A stretch of 64,000 bases of DNA from Lacinutrix sp. C3R15 (GCF_018860825.1 NZ_JAHKPZ010000030.1:99621-163620); one strand, 5' to 3'; positions 26,664 to 35,844 are shown, counted from the first letter of the stretch. A program made the numbers and translations. The notes: generated by a model not told the origin, from the letters alone.

Positions 26664-28742
26664 TCAATAATCTAACAACATATTAATTTTACGTATCACT
26701 TTTTCTGTGGAAGGAATCATGGTTTCTTCTAAAATAGAATTTAAAGGTATAGCAGGCATATTTTCACTACCAATAGTCATAACTGGAGCATCTAAATATT
26801 TAAAACATTCTTCCTGAATTTTCCCTGATAATGCTCTTGCAAAACTATTATTTGAAGGCTCTTCAGTGACTACCAAACATTTTCCTGTTTTCTTTACAGA
26901 CTTCATAATCGAGTCTTCATCTAAAGGAAACAAGGTACGTAAATCAATAATTTCAATTTGATCACGCATTCCTAATTCTCCTGAGGCATTGTATGCCCAA
27001 TGTACTCCCATTCCGTAAGTAACAATCGTTATTGTTTCTACATTTTCTTGCTTCCAAATTTCTTGTAACACCCATGCTTTTCCTAAAGGCAACACATAAT
27101 CTTCACTTGGCTCTACAGAAGTTGCTGTTAATGTTCCTGGTACTTTAGACCAATACAAGCCTTTATGTTCTAAAATCACTACAGGGTTTGGGTCATAATA
27201 AGCAGCTTTCATTAATCCTTTTAAATCGGCCCCATTACTTGGGTAGGCAATTTTAATACCTCGAATATTAGTAATCACAGATTCTACCGAAGAAGAATGG
27301 TAAGGTCCTCCACTTCCATATGCACCAATTGGTACACGTAAAATCATAGAAACTGGCCATTTCCCATTACTTAAATAACAACTTCTACTCACTTCTGTAA
27401 ATAATTGATTTAATCCTGGCCAAATATAATCGGCAAACTGCACCTCAACAATGGGTTTTAATCCTACTGCACTCATTCCAACTGTTGAACCTACTATAAA
27501 CGCCTCCTGTATTGGTGTGTTAAAAACGCGGTCGTCTCCAAACTTTTGCGCTAAGGTTGCTGCTTCTCTAAAAACACCACCAAGTCTACCACCAACATCT
27601 TGACCGTAAAGCAAACATTCTTTATGCTTTTTCATCAGTTCTTCAACGGCAAACAAAGCGCAATCTACCATCACTACTTTTTCGGCACCTTCTGGAGCAC
27701 GTGTTCCTTGTTCCTCGGTAATTGGTGTTGGCACAAAATCATTAGTAAATAAATCTTCAGGTTTTGGGTCTTCGGCTTGTAAAGCTTTTTCAAAGTCAGA
27801 TTGTACTTTCGCTTTCGCGGAATTTTCTATTGCTTTAATTTCAGCTTCCGTAAATCCATGAACTTGTAATTGTTGTTTTAAAACAGGATAGGGATCTCGA
27901 GAACGTGCTTCTTCTAAATCATCACGATACCATTCCATTCTAACACCAGAAGTATGGTGGTTTAACAACGGAACTTTGGCATGTACTAAAAAAGGTCTTC
28001 GTTCTTTACGAATGGTTTCTATAACCTTTTCTAGTGCTTCATAACTTTCTATAAAATTGGCGCCATCTATAGAAACCGCTTCTAAGCCTTTAAAGCCTTT
28101 TGCATATTCAAAGGCGCTTTGTGCTCTTGTTTCTGCAGCATTTGCACTAATATCCCAACCATTATCTTGTACCAAATACAAAATTGGCATTTGCTTTAAA
28201 GCTGCCATCTGGAAAGCTTCTGCTATTTCACCTTCGGTTACTGAAGCGTCTCCTAAACTACAAACTGTTATTGGTTTTAGAGATTCTTGTCTATCGTTTT
28301 GAATGACATTAGTATTGCTAATTTCTTGTAATTCTATATACTGCATTCCCATAGCAACTCCTGTAGCAGGAATAGTTTGCATTCCTGTTGCGGAAGATTG
28401 GTGTGGTATTTTAGGTTTATCAACATCCTTTAAACTGGGATGTGAATAATAGGTTCTACCTCCTGAAAATGGATCGTCTTTTTTTGCTAGTAATTGCAAC
28501 ATGAGATCATAAGGCTCTAAACCAAAAGATAATAACATAGCATCATCTCTATAATACGGAAATGCATAATCTTGTGGTAATAACTGTAAACCTAAAGCAA
28601 TCTGAATTGCTTCATGACCACGAGATGTTGCATGCACATATTTTGAAACTTGTTTAAAATTAGCTTCGTATAATTCTGCCATTGCTTTGGCTGTACAGAG
28701 TTTTAAAAACCCTTTTTTTAGTATGTCTTTTTTCATATTCAT
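26664..28742 (-). CDS. 2-oxoacid dehydrogenase E1 component, fused alpha and beta subunits
   Basis: This 692-residue protein combines E1 alpha (about 1-330) and E1 beta (about 350-692), common in Bacteroidota. The thiamine diphosphate motif is visible as GDASVTEGEIAEAF...QDNGWDISA, and the beta part has the TPIQEAFIVG and GVHWAYNASGE segments. With the E2 gene upstream it decarboxylates branched-chain or related 2-oxoacids and passes the acyl group to lipoyl-E2. Its last dozen residues (RKINMLLDY) differ from those of the decayed copy (KDKILKLIGY), so the 3' end may have been rebuilt when the adjacent Ubl island arrived. It is the last gene of the minus-strand cluster. Confidence 0.92.
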   Translation of the reverse strand: MNMKKDILKKGFLKLCTAKAMAELYEANFKQVSKYVHATSRGHEAIQIALGLQLLPQDYAFPYYRDDAMLLSFGLEPYDLMLQLLAKKDDPFSGGRTYYSHPSLKDVDKPKIPHQSSATGMQTIPATGVAMGMQYIELQEISNTNVIQNDRQESLKPITVCSLGDASVTEGEIAEAFQMAALKQMPILYLVQDNGWDISANAAETRAQSAFEYAKGFKGLEAVSIDGANFIESYEALEKVIETIRKERRPFLVHAKVPLLNHHTSGVRMEWYRDDLEEARSRDPYPVLKQQLQVHGFTEAEIKAIENSAKAKVQSDFEKALQAEDPKPEDLFTNDFVPTPITEEQGTRAPEGAEKVVMVDCALFAVEELMKKHKECLLYGQDVGGRLGGVFREAATLAQKFGDDRVFNTPIQEAFIVGSTVGMSAVGLKPIVEVQFADYIWPGLNQLFTEVSRSCYLSNGKWPVSMILRVPIGAYGSGGPYHSSSVESVITNIRGIKIAYPSNGADLKGLMKAAYYDPNPVVILEHKGLYWSKVPGTLTATSVEPSEDYVLPLGKAWVLQEIWKQENVETITIVTYGMGVHWAYNASGELGMRDQIEIIDLRTLFPLDEDSIMKSVKKTGKCLVVTEEPSNNSFARALSGKIQEECFKYLDAPVMTIGSENMPAIPLNSILEETMIPSTEKVIRKINMLLDY
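26696..26945 (-). repeat. Right copy of the 250-bp direct repeat flanking the Ubl island
   Basis: It forms the 3' part of the intact E1 gene and is 248/250 identical to 22226-22475, with no indels. See the left copy. Confidence 0.9.
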
Positions 28743-28793
28743 GCTGAATTTATTTCAGTACCTATGCCCGCGAAAACGGCTATTTTTTTTATC

Positions 28794-28863
28794 ATTCCTG
28801 AAAAAGCAGGAATCTATTTTAATTATTTGATTGTTATGGATTCCTGCCTTCGCAGGAATGACA
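28794..28863. repeat. Family A hairpin repeat, doublet
   Basis: Two inverted hairpins (ATTCCTG..CAGGAAT and GGATTCCTGCCTTCGCAGG AATGACA) are separated by about 25 bases in the E2-E1 gap. A degraded third copy lies at 28942-28964, next to the E2 stop codon. Confidence 0.8.
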
Positions 28864-28965
28864 GCGCATTTTTTTATGCTTTCCCTAAACATCATTTGTG
28901 ATATGTAGTCTTTTACTTTTTATTTTCTGTTTTACAAATAAGGTTCCTGCCTACACAGGAATTTG

Positions 28966-30267
28966 CTATATTGTTCTATTGGTATCAAACTGTTCAAAAT
29001 AGTCTGCTACACGACGTACGAAGCTTCCTCCTAAAAATCCATCTACAACGCGATGATCAAAAGAAAGAGATAAGTACATCATACTACGAATAGCAATTTC
29101 ATCTCCTTTTTCTGTGGTGATTACTTCTGGTCTTTTTTTAATAATTCCTAAAGCAAGAATAGCAACTTCGGGTTGGTTTATTATTGGTGTTCCCATCACG
29201 CTTCCAAAAGTTCCTACATTAGAAATAGTGAACGTACTACCTTTAATATCGTCTCCTGCTAATTGATTTCCTCTTGCCTTGCCTGCTAAAACATTTACCT
29301 CGCTTGCTATGGTTTTTAAATCTTTGGTGTCTGCATTTTTTACTACAGGAACAATTAAGTTTCCGCTAGGTAATGCTGTTGCCATACCAATGTTTATATC
29401 TTCTTTTACAATAATTGTATTGCCATCTACAGAAGCATTAATATTCGGAAAATCTTTCACTGCTTTAGCTACAGCTTCTACAAATAATGGTGTAAAGGTT
29501 AAACGTTCTCCATATTTTTCTTGAAAAGCGACTTTGTTTGCATTACGCCAATTTACCATACTCGTCATATCTGCTTCCACATAAGCGGTTACGTGAGGTG
29601 ATGTATGTTTAGAATATACCATATGATCGGCAATCATTTGGCGCATTCTATCCATTTCTATAACTTTTCCTTTGCCTTTATCGAATTGTAATTGTGGTAT
29701 ACGATACGCTGTTGGATCTTTCTCAGCAATTGGTTGTGCAAATTTGTATGGTCTACCATCTTCTATATATTGAAACACATCGCTTTTGCGTAATCTGCCT
29801 TCGTGTCCTGTTGCAGGAATACGTGCGAGCTCTTCAAAACTAATGTGGTGTTCTTTGGCTATTTTTATAATTAAAGGTGAAAAGAAAGTGTTTGCGTTTG
29901 AAATACTGAATTTTTCTATTGAAGAATTCTGAGGAGTTTTTGGTCTTTTTACTTCTTTTTTCTTGTTCTGAGATTTTTCGCTATCACTCGGAATCACTTT
30001 TTTCTTGTTTGAAGATTTCACCTCTTGCGAGACTTCTAAAACCGCTATAACTTCACCAACAGGAACAACGTCTTTTGTTTGAAACAGTATTTTATTTAAA
30101 GTTCCAGAAGCTGGTGCTGGTACTTCGTTATCTACTTTATCGGTTGCTACTTCTAGAATAATATCTCCTTCATCAAAGGTATCTCCTTCATTTATCAACC
30201 AATTGATAATGGTTCCTTCTGTTATGCTTTCGCCCATTTTGGGCATTTTTAATTCAAATTTCGACAT
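28966..30267 (-). CDS. 2-oxoacid dehydrogenase E2 component (dihydrolipoamide acyltransferase)
   Basis: This 433-residue protein has one lipoyl domain (about 1-78, lipoyl lysine in ATDKVDNEV), a charged linker, a peripheral-subunit binding domain at about 133-170 (SPLIIKIAKEHHISFEELARIPATGHEGRLRKSDV) and the catalytic acyltransferase domain ending SFDHRVVDGFLGG with the active-site HxxxDG. It transfers acyl groups from the E1 partner to CoA. E1 follows 223 bases downstream. The upstream region contains a close match to the palindrome found before paaE, suggesting shared control with phenylacetate degradation. Confidence 0.92.
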   Translation of the reverse strand: MSKFELKMPKMGESITEGTIINWLINEGDTFDEGDIILEVATDKVDNEVPAPASGTLNKILFQTKDVVPVGEVIAVLEVSQEVKSSNKKKVIPSDSEKSQNKKKEVKRPKTPQNSSIEKFSISNANTFFSPLIIKIAKEHHISFEELARIPATGHEGRLRKSDVFQYIEDGRPYKFAQPIAEKDPTAYRIPQLQFDKGKGKVIEMDRMRQMIADHMVYSKHTSPHVTAYVEADMTSMVNWRNANKVAFQEKYGERLTFTPLFVEAVAKAVKDFPNINASVDGNTIIVKEDINIGMATALPSGNLIVPVVKNADTKDLKTIASEVNVLAGKARGNQLAGDDIKGSTFTISNVGTFGSVMGTPIINQPEVAILALGIIKKRPEVITTEKGDEIAIRSMMYLSLSFDHRVVDGFLGGSFVRRVADYFEQFDTNRTI

Positions 30268-30274
30268 CTTTATT

Positions 30275-30292
30275 AACTAGCGTTTGTTAGTT
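30275..30292. promoter_or_regulatory. TetR-type operator-like site before the E2 gene
   Basis: AACTAGCGTTTGTTAGTT matches the palindrome at the paaE promoter (AACTAACACTTGTTAGTT) at 15 of 18 positions, and both are followed by TGTT. It lies eight bases before the E2 start codon. Confidence 0.5.
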
Positions 30293-30319
30293 TGTTCTTT
30301 CTTTATTTTTACCGCAATT

Positions 30320-30402
30320 TGCGTTAGCGATTGAAACGGCATCCTTTTTTATTTTTCTTAAAAAAGATATAGTGTAAAGCGCGACCCTTGTGGTAACGCC
30401 CA
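30320..30402. repeat. Family B intergenic repeat (copy 1)
   Basis: It begins TGCGTTAGCGATTGA and ends AGCGCGACCCTTGTGGTAAC GCCCA, with a variable middle; GCGTTA and TAACGC form short inverted ends. A second copy lies at 34546-34621. It fills the gap between paaY and E2. Confidence 0.75.
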
Positions 30403-30403
30403 A

Positions 30404-31000
30404 CTATTTCTTAAAGGTATCTCTTAACGTTTTATAGGTCTCTTCTTGCGTTTTCATATTTTTTGGTACTTCTCTTAAAGGCTCCACTGCTTTTAAACTT
30501 TTATGACAATCTGCAGGTAGTTGCTGATATAATTGTGTGCCTTTGGTTTTCCAGGCTATCATTTCATCACTTACTTGCTTAATCACTTTTGCTGGGTTAC
30601 CAACCACTAAACTTCGGTACGGAATTTTAGTTTCTGCTTTTACAAACGACATGGCTCCAATGATGCATTCGTCACCAATTTCGGCATCATCCATAATTAC
30701 GGTATTCATTCCTATTAAGCAATTTTTACCCAAATTAGCGCCATGAATAATAGCGCCATGACCTACGTGAGCGCTTTCTTTAAGCGTGATAGACTTGCCT
30801 GGAAACATGTGTATGGTACAGTTTTCTTGCACATTGACTCCATCTTCTAAAATGATTTGTCCCCAATCTCCACGAATGGCTGCTCCTGGACCAATGTAGC
30901 AGTTTTTGCCAATAATGACATTTCCTGTTACTGCAGCTAAGGGATGCACAAAACTGGATTTGTGAACGACTGGAATAAAACCATTAAATGAATATATCAT
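30404..31000 (-). CDS. paaY: PaaY-like hexapeptide-repeat thioesterase / gamma-carbonic anhydrase family
   Basis: This 198-residue left-handed beta-helix protein has repeated hexapeptides (ITLKESAHVGHGAIIHGANL) and the carbonic-anhydrase-like histidines (TIHMFPG, HVGHGAIIHG). Its full match is to PaaY, which in E. coli hydrolyses misformed CoA thioesters in the phenylacetate pathway. The C-terminal extension (LPADCHKSLKAVEPLREVP) is typical of PaaY as opposed to other gamma-carbonic anhydrases. It sits within the paa cluster, between the enoyl-CoA hydratase and E2 genes. Confidence 0.88.
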   Translation of the reverse strand: MIYSFNGFIPVVHKSSFVHPLAAVTGNVIIGKNCYIGPGAAIRGDWGQIILEDGVNVQENCTIHMFPGKSITLKESAHVGHGAIIHGANLGKNCLIGMNTVIMDDAEIGDECIIGAMSFVKAETKIPYRSLVVGNPAKVIKQVSDEMIAWKTKGTQLYQQLPADCHKSLKAVEPLREVPKNMKTQEETYKTLRDTFKK

Positions 31001-31013
31001 AATAATTAATTAG

Positions 31014-31078
31014 GTCATTGTGAAGACGAAGAACATAGCAATCTTTTAATGAGATTCTTCGACTTGCTAAGAATGACA
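31014..31078. repeat. Family C hairpin repeat, doublet
   Basis: An imperfect inverted pair of GTCATT..GAAGAA..ATCTT and GAGATTCTTCGACTTGCTAA GAATGAC fills the gap upstream of paaY. It is related to the singles at 39875, 40415 and 41314. Confidence 0.65.
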
Positions 31079-31082
31079 ACTT

Positions 31083-31835
31083 TTATTTGTATGTTTTCAA
31101 TTTCTCTTTTGTAAATTCTGAAAGCACAAGTTTACCACTTGTTGCTGCGCGCTCTGCTAAAAGCACATCCCAATGATCGGTACCTTGCCAGAATACTTTT
31201 TTCATTTCAAGCATAGCTTCAGGGTTGTAGGTACATAAATGTTCTGCTGTTGCTTTTACAGCGGCATCTAATTCTTGAGTAGTTTCATAAACCTGTGTAA
31301 ACAACCCTTTTTGTTTAGCGAATTCTGGTGTATAAAACGTATTGGCATCAATGGCAATTTGCGACATGGCGCTTAATCCCATTTTACGTTCAATAGCTGG
31401 TCCTACAACAAATGGTCCAATACCAATATTAAGCTCACTTAACTTAATTGCTGCAAACTTGGTTGCCATACAATAATCGGTTGCTGCGGCTAATCCTACG
31501 CCACCACCAACGGTTTTTCCTTGCACACGACCAATAATAAATTTTGGACATTTACGCATCGCGTTGATTACGTTTGCGAAACCTGAAAAGAATACTTTTC
31601 CTGTTGCTTCGTCGTTAATATTTATTAATTCATTAAAACTTGCTCCAGCACAAAAGGTTCTGTCTCCGCCACTTTTTAATACAATTACTTTTATGTCATC
31701 ATGTGCTCCTGCTTCAGTAATTGTATTTGCAAGTTTTGCTAATACATCTCCTGGTAGTGAGTTGTGTGCAGGATGGAAAAATTCTATATATCCTACTTGA
31801 TTTATTATTTCTAGTTTAACATAAGGTTCACTCAT
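31083..31835 (-). CDS. paaF: Enoyl-CoA hydratase/isomerase family protein, probable 2,3-dehydroadipyl-CoA hydratase
   Basis: This 250-residue crotonase-fold protein has the oxyanion-hole segments DRTFCAGASFNEL and GKTVGGGVGLAAATDYCMA, and the acidic SELNIGIGPF motif of hydratases. Its place in the paa cluster, and the presence of a separate PaaG, suggest PaaF, which hydrates 2,3-dehydroadipyl-CoA to 3-hydroxyadipyl-CoA. The assignment between PaaF and a related isomerase is not certain from the sequence. It is followed by paaY and preceded by a full-length hairpin doublet. Confidence 0.75.
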   Translation of the reverse strand: MSEPYVKLEIINQVGYIEFFHPAHNSLPGDVLAKLANTITEAGAHDDIKVIVLKSGGDRTFCAGASFNELININDEATGKVFFSGFANVINAMRKCPKFIIGRVQGKTVGGGVGLAAATDYCMATKFAAIKLSELNIGIGPFVVGPAIERKMGLSAMSQIAIDANTFYTPEFAKQKGLFTQVYETTQELDAAVKATAEHLCTYNPEAMLEMKKVFWQGTDHWDVLLAERAATSGKLVLSEFTKEKLKTYK

Positions 31836-31851
31836 ATTTTTTTTATTTTAA

Positions 31852-31927
31852 TGTCATTCCTGCGAAGGCAGGAATCTATTTTTAAATTATTCTACTTTAC
31901 TGGATTCCTGCCTACGCAGGAATGACA
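31852..31927. repeat. Family A hairpin repeat, full-length doublet (76 bp)
   Basis: TGTCATTCCTGCGAAGGCAGG AATC at the left is the inverted complement of GGATTCCTGCCTACGCAGGA ATGACA at the right, save one base. Each half is itself a hairpin, and about 26 AT-rich bases separate them. This is the best-preserved copy in the window. Confidence 0.88.
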
Positions 31928-31929
31928 AA

Positions 31930-34470
31930 CTATATTAATCCGAACTGTTCAAAATGATGATTCAAGTGTTTTCTTTCTAAAAGATACGCTTCGTATTTAT
32001 TTAATTCACCGAAGACTAAATTCTTCAATTTAACATCTGGATTTTCTTTATAATATTCAATATACTTTTCTCTTTGCTCTTTAAACTTTTCGATTGCTGT
32101 TTCTAAATCAGAATGTACTAAATCGCCTAATGTATCCTTTTCTAACTGTGGAAACTGACTGTTTTTTGGAAACTTTCTATAATTATACAAACTATGATGT
32201 ACCTTCTCTAAAATCTTTTCTGGTGTAGCAATTTCAAAATCTTGAATGTCACCTGAAGCAATTTTATAGGTATATTCTAAATGCTCAATCATGTGTTGAG
32301 GTGTCATAATTCCCCATTTTGGTTTAGCATCTGCTTTTAAATTTGAAAGACATTCGTTTATTTTTTCCGAAGTCATCTCAATAAAGGTTTCTTGCTTTTT
32401 TTCAACCATCGTTAAAATGGTGGCTACAGCTACTAACGGACTATCTTTTTCTGTTTTCTGACTTTCTGGACGGTTTTCAAAATTAGCATCAAACACCTCA
32501 ACATGCCATTTTACAATACCACTTGGGTGTTCTGCGGAAGCGACATCTCTATCTACTTTTTCTTTACAAGTTAAACGTACATAAATAGTATCATTATGAT
32601 ATAAAGGTCTTAAAAAACGAATACTATCTAAACCATAATTTGCTGCTACAGGTCCTTTGTTTGGATACACAAATAATCCTGCTGCTGCTGAAATTATAAA
32701 ATAACCATGCGCTGTTCTCTTTTCGAAAATGCTTCCATCTAAAGACGTAATATCGGTATGTGCATAAAAATGATCCCAAGTTAAATTGGCAAAATTCTGA
32801 ATATCATTATCTGTAATAGTACGCTTATGGGTTTTTAACGACATTCCTGGTTGAATATCTTCCCAATGGTATTGAAACGGATGCTGTTCTGCTTCCTTGT
32901 ATTTTGCATTTTGCTGATATATTCCTGTAATTTCGGTAATGGTTGTTGGCGAACCTTGAATGGCTGTACGTTGTAAATAATGTTTAATACCACGCATGCC
33001 ACCCATTTCTTCACCTCCACCAGCACGTCCTGGACCACCATGCACTAAATATGGTAATGGTGAACCATGCCCCGTACTTTGCTTGGCGCTTTCTCTATTT
33101 AAGACTAAAATTCTACCATGATGACTTGCTGCATTGATAACATAGTCTTTGGCAATTTTATCGTTGTTAGTTGCAATAGAAGACACTAGAGAACCTTTAC
33201 CCATTTGCGCCAAAGTAATGGCTTCATCTAAGTTTTTATAAGGCATAATGGTACTTACTGGCCCAAAGGCTTCACGCTCATGAATGACTGTATTTTGAAA
33301 TGGATTGTCTGCTCTTAATACAATTGGACTAATAAATGCGCCTTTTTTGGCATCTGCTCCAATGGTATTAATTTCGTCTAAATTACCATACACAATTTGT
33401 GCTTCTTTTGACAAATCGTTTACTGAATCTCGAACTGCTTGCACTTGTTGATGACTGACTAAAGAACCCATTCTCACCTCTTTTAATCTTGGATCACCAA
33501 TAGTTACTTTATCAAGTTGTTTTGCTAATGCTGTTTGTACATCATCAACTAATTTTTCCGGAACGATGATGCGTCTAATCGCAGTACATTTTTGACCTGC
33601 TTTAACGGTCATTTCTTTTCTAATTTCTTTAATAAACAAGTCGAATTCTGGTGTTCCAGGAACAGCATCTTCTCCTAAAATAGATGCATTTAAAGAATCG
33701 GCTTCCATAGTAAACGGTACAGATTCTTGAATCAATCTTGGGTGCGCTTTTAATAAGCGTCCGGTTTGTGCAGAACCTGTAAAGGTTACTACATCTTGAG
33801 ATTCAACCGTATCTAAAATGGTTTTAACCGTTCCGTTAATGATTTGTAAAGCACCTTCTGGTAAAATTCCAGAATCTATAATGGTTCTTGCAACTGCTTC
33901 TGCTAAATAGGATGATGAAGGTGCTGGTAACACCACAGCAGGAACTCCTGCCATCCAGTTTACCGCACATTTTTCTAACATTCCCCAAACCGGGAAATTA
34001 AAAGCATTAATATGCACAGCAACGCCTTTTTTTGGCACCATAATATGATGTGCCATAAAGCGTCCACCACGAGATAAATCGATAGCATCGCCTTCTACGT
34101 GATAGGGTTGATTAGGAAACAATTTTCGTAACGACGCGTTTGCAAACAGGTTACCAAAACCACCTTCAATATCTATCCAACTATCTACTTTAGTTGCTCC
34201 TGTTCTGTAACTTAAATCGTAAAAAGCATCTTTTCTTTTAGTAAGGTATAAAGCTAGTTTTTTAAGCATGTTTCCACGCTCTTGAAAGGTCATTTTACGA
34301 AGTACTTCGCCTCCTTTTGTTCTTCCATAATTTAATATTTCAGGAATGTCTAAACCTTCAGTTGCGATGCTCGTAAATGCTTCGCCTGTTACTGCATCTA
34401 GAATTGGTGTTCCTTCTTCTTTTCCTGTTGTCCAATTTCCTTGAACGTAGTGTTCTATTTTTTTCATCAT
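31930..34470 (-). CDS. paaZ: PaaZ bifunctional ring-opening enzyme with extra DinB-like domain
   Basis: This 846-residue protein has an aldehyde dehydrogenase domain (about 1-525; FTGSAQTG, catalytic Cys in GQKCTAIRR, Glu in TMEADSLN). A MaoC-type oxepin-CoA hydrolase domain (about 535-690) has the catalytic Asp and His in WDHFYAHTD. PaaZ opens the oxepin-CoA ring and oxidises the resulting aldehyde. E. coli PaaZ ends there at about 681 residues. Here about 150 more residues follow (695-846), with TPQHMIEHLEY and LNHHFEQFGLI, matching the metal-binding helical bundle of DinB/DUF1569 proteins. The reading frame is continuous through the join, so this is a real fusion in this sequence. Confidence 0.93.
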   Translation of the reverse strand: MMKKIEHYVQGNWTTGKEEGTPILDAVTGEAFTSIATEGLDIPEILNYGRTKGGEVLRKMTFQERGNMLKKLALYLTKRKDAFYDLSYRTGATKVDSWIDIEGGFGNLFANASLRKLFPNQPYHVEGDAIDLSRGGRFMAHHIMVPKKGVAVHINAFNFPVWGMLEKCAVNWMAGVPAVVLPAPSSSYLAEAVARTIIDSGILPEGALQIINGTVKTILDTVESQDVVTFTGSAQTGRLLKAHPRLIQESVPFTMEADSLNASILGEDAVPGTPEFDLFIKEIRKEMTVKAGQKCTAIRRIIVPEKLVDDVQTALAKQLDKVTIGDPRLKEVRMGSLVSHQQVQAVRDSVNDLSKEAQIVYGNLDEINTIGADAKKGAFISPIVLRADNPFQNTVIHEREAFGPVSTIMPYKNLDEAITLAQMGKGSLVSSIATNNDKIAKDYVINAASHHGRILVLNRESAKQSTGHGSPLPYLVHGGPGRAGGGEEMGGMRGIKHYLQRTAIQGSPTTITEITGIYQQNAKYKEAEQHPFQYHWEDIQPGMSLKTHKRTITDNDIQNFANLTWDHFYAHTDITSLDGSIFEKRTAHGYFIISAAAGLFVYPNKGPVAANYGLDSIRFLRPLYHNDTIYVRLTCKEKVDRDVASAEHPSGIVKWHVEVFDANFENRPESQKTEKDSPLVAVATILTMVEKKQETFIEMTSEKINECLSNLKADAKPKWGIMTPQHMIEHLEYTYKIASGDIQDFEIATPEKILEKVHHSLYNYRKFPKNSQFPQLEKDTLGDLVHSDLETAIEKFKEQREKYIEYYKENPDVKLKNLVFGELNKYEAYLLERKHLNHHFEQFGLI

Positions 34471-34483
34471 TTTTACTTTATAG

Positions 34484-34510
34484 TGGATTCCTGCCTTCGC
34501 AGGAATGACA
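34484..34510. repeat. Family A hairpin repeat, single
   Basis: TGGATTCCTGCCTTCGCAGG AATGACA is a hairpin with an 8-bp stem, just upstream of the paaZ start. Confidence 0.85.
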
Positions 34511-34545
34511 AAACTTTAATTAATCACTAATCTTTGCTGACAGAT

Positions 34546-34621
34546 GCGTTAGCGATTGAGGCTTTGTTGAAGCTCCTCGCAGAGAGCGACTGCCGAAAGC
34601 GCGACCCTTGTGGTAACGCCC
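34546..34621. repeat. Family B intergenic repeat (copy 2)
   Basis: It has the same ends as the copy at 30320 (GCGTTAGCGATTGA and GCGCGACCCTTGTGGTAACG) but a different, GC-richer middle with its own inverted segments. It lies between paaJ and paaZ. Confidence 0.75.
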
Positions 34622-34629
34622 AAACTATA

Positions 34630-35844
34630 TTACACATTCACATTTTCAATTATTGCTGCGTAACCTTGACCAACTCCTATACACATCGTAATCAACGCAT
34701 ATTTCTTATTCTGCTCCTGCAATTCTAAAGCCGCAGAATACGCTACTCTTGCTCCTGTAACGCCAAGTGGATGACCAATAGCAATGGCGCCTCCATTTGG
34801 ATTGATTCTTGGGTCGTTATCTGCAAGTCCCCAAGCGCGAATGCATGCCAAGGCTTGTGCTGCAAAGGCTTCGTTAAGCTCAATGATATCGATATCACCC
34901 ATAGTTAATCCTGCTTTTGCTAATGCTTTGTTAGACGCTTGCACAGGACCAATGCCCATAATTCGTGGTTCTACGCCTACCACTGCAGAACTTACAATTC
35001 TTGCTAATGGTTTTAAGTTGTATTTTTTTACTGCATCTTCACTTGCTATGATGGTTGCTGCTGCGCCATCGTTTAATCCTGAAGAATTTCCTGCGGTTAC
35101 GCTTCCGCCTTCTTTTTTAAAGGCTGCTCTTAGTTTTCCTAAAACTTCTAAGGAAGAGCTTGGTTTTATAAACTCATCTTTTGAAAATTGAATGGGGTCT
35201 TTTTTACGTTGCGGAATTTCAACTGTTACAATTTCTTTTGCTAAACGTCCGTTTTCTTGTGCTTTGGTTGCCTTTTGCTGACTCCAAAGTGCAAATTTAT
35301 CTTGGTCTTCGCGAGAGATATTATACTTTTCTACTAGGTTTTCGGCGGTCATTCCCATGCCGTCTGTTCCATACATTTCGTGCATTTTCGGGTTTACAAA
35401 TCGCCATCCGAAAGTAGAATCATACATTTTAGAATCACCTCCAAATGCGGATGATGGTTTTGCCATAACGTATGGTCCACGTGTCATGTTTTCTACGCCT
35501 CCAGAAATAAAAACATCTCCATCGCCTGTTTTTATGGCACGATTTGCGTGGATAATTGCTGACAATCCTGAACTACAAAGTCGGTTAACCGTTTCACCAG
35601 GAACTGTAAATGGTAATCCTGCTAGTAATGCTGCCATTCGTGCAACATTACGATTGTCTTCTCCTGCCTGGTTAGCGCAACCCATTATCACATCATCGTA
35701 AGCTTCCTTTGGGATGTTTGGGTTTCGTTTTACAATTTCTTGAATCACTAATGCTCCTAAATCATCTGTTCTCACTGCAGATAATGTGCCTTTGTAGTTT
35801 CCTATTGGTGTTCTAATGCCGTCTATTATGTATGCTTGTTTCAT
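34630..35844 (-). CDS. paaJ: 3-oxoadipyl-CoA thiolase
   Basis: This 404-residue thiolase cleaves 3-oxoadipyl-CoA to succinyl-CoA and acetyl-CoA, the last step of the paa pathway. It has nucleophilic Cys90 (NRLCSSGLSA), the GHPLG motif with the catalytic histidine, and the C-terminal CIGVGQG cysteine. NEAFAAQALACIR is also conserved. The match to PaaJ/PcaF rather than to acetoacetyl-CoA thiolases is supported by the length and the cluster context. It is flanked by hairpin repeats on both sides. Confidence 0.93.
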   Translation of the reverse strand: MKQAYIIDGIRTPIGNYKGTLSAVRTDDLGALVIQEIVKRNPNIPKEAYDDVIMGCANQAGEDNRNVARMAALLAGLPFTVPGETVNRLCSSGLSAIIHANRAIKTGDGDVFISGGVENMTRGPYVMAKPSSAFGGDSKMYDSTFGWRFVNPKMHEMYGTDGMGMTAENLVEKYNISREDQDKFALWSQQKATKAQENGRLAKEIVTVEIPQRKKDPIQFSKDEFIKPSSSLEVLGKLRAAFKKEGGSVTAGNSSGLNDGAAATIIASEDAVKKYNLKPLARIVSSAVVGVEPRIMGIGPVQASNKALAKAGLTMGDIDIIELNEAFAAQALACIRAWGLADNDPRINPNGGAIAIGHPLGVTGARVAYSAALELQEQNKKYALITMCIGVGQGYAAIIENVNV

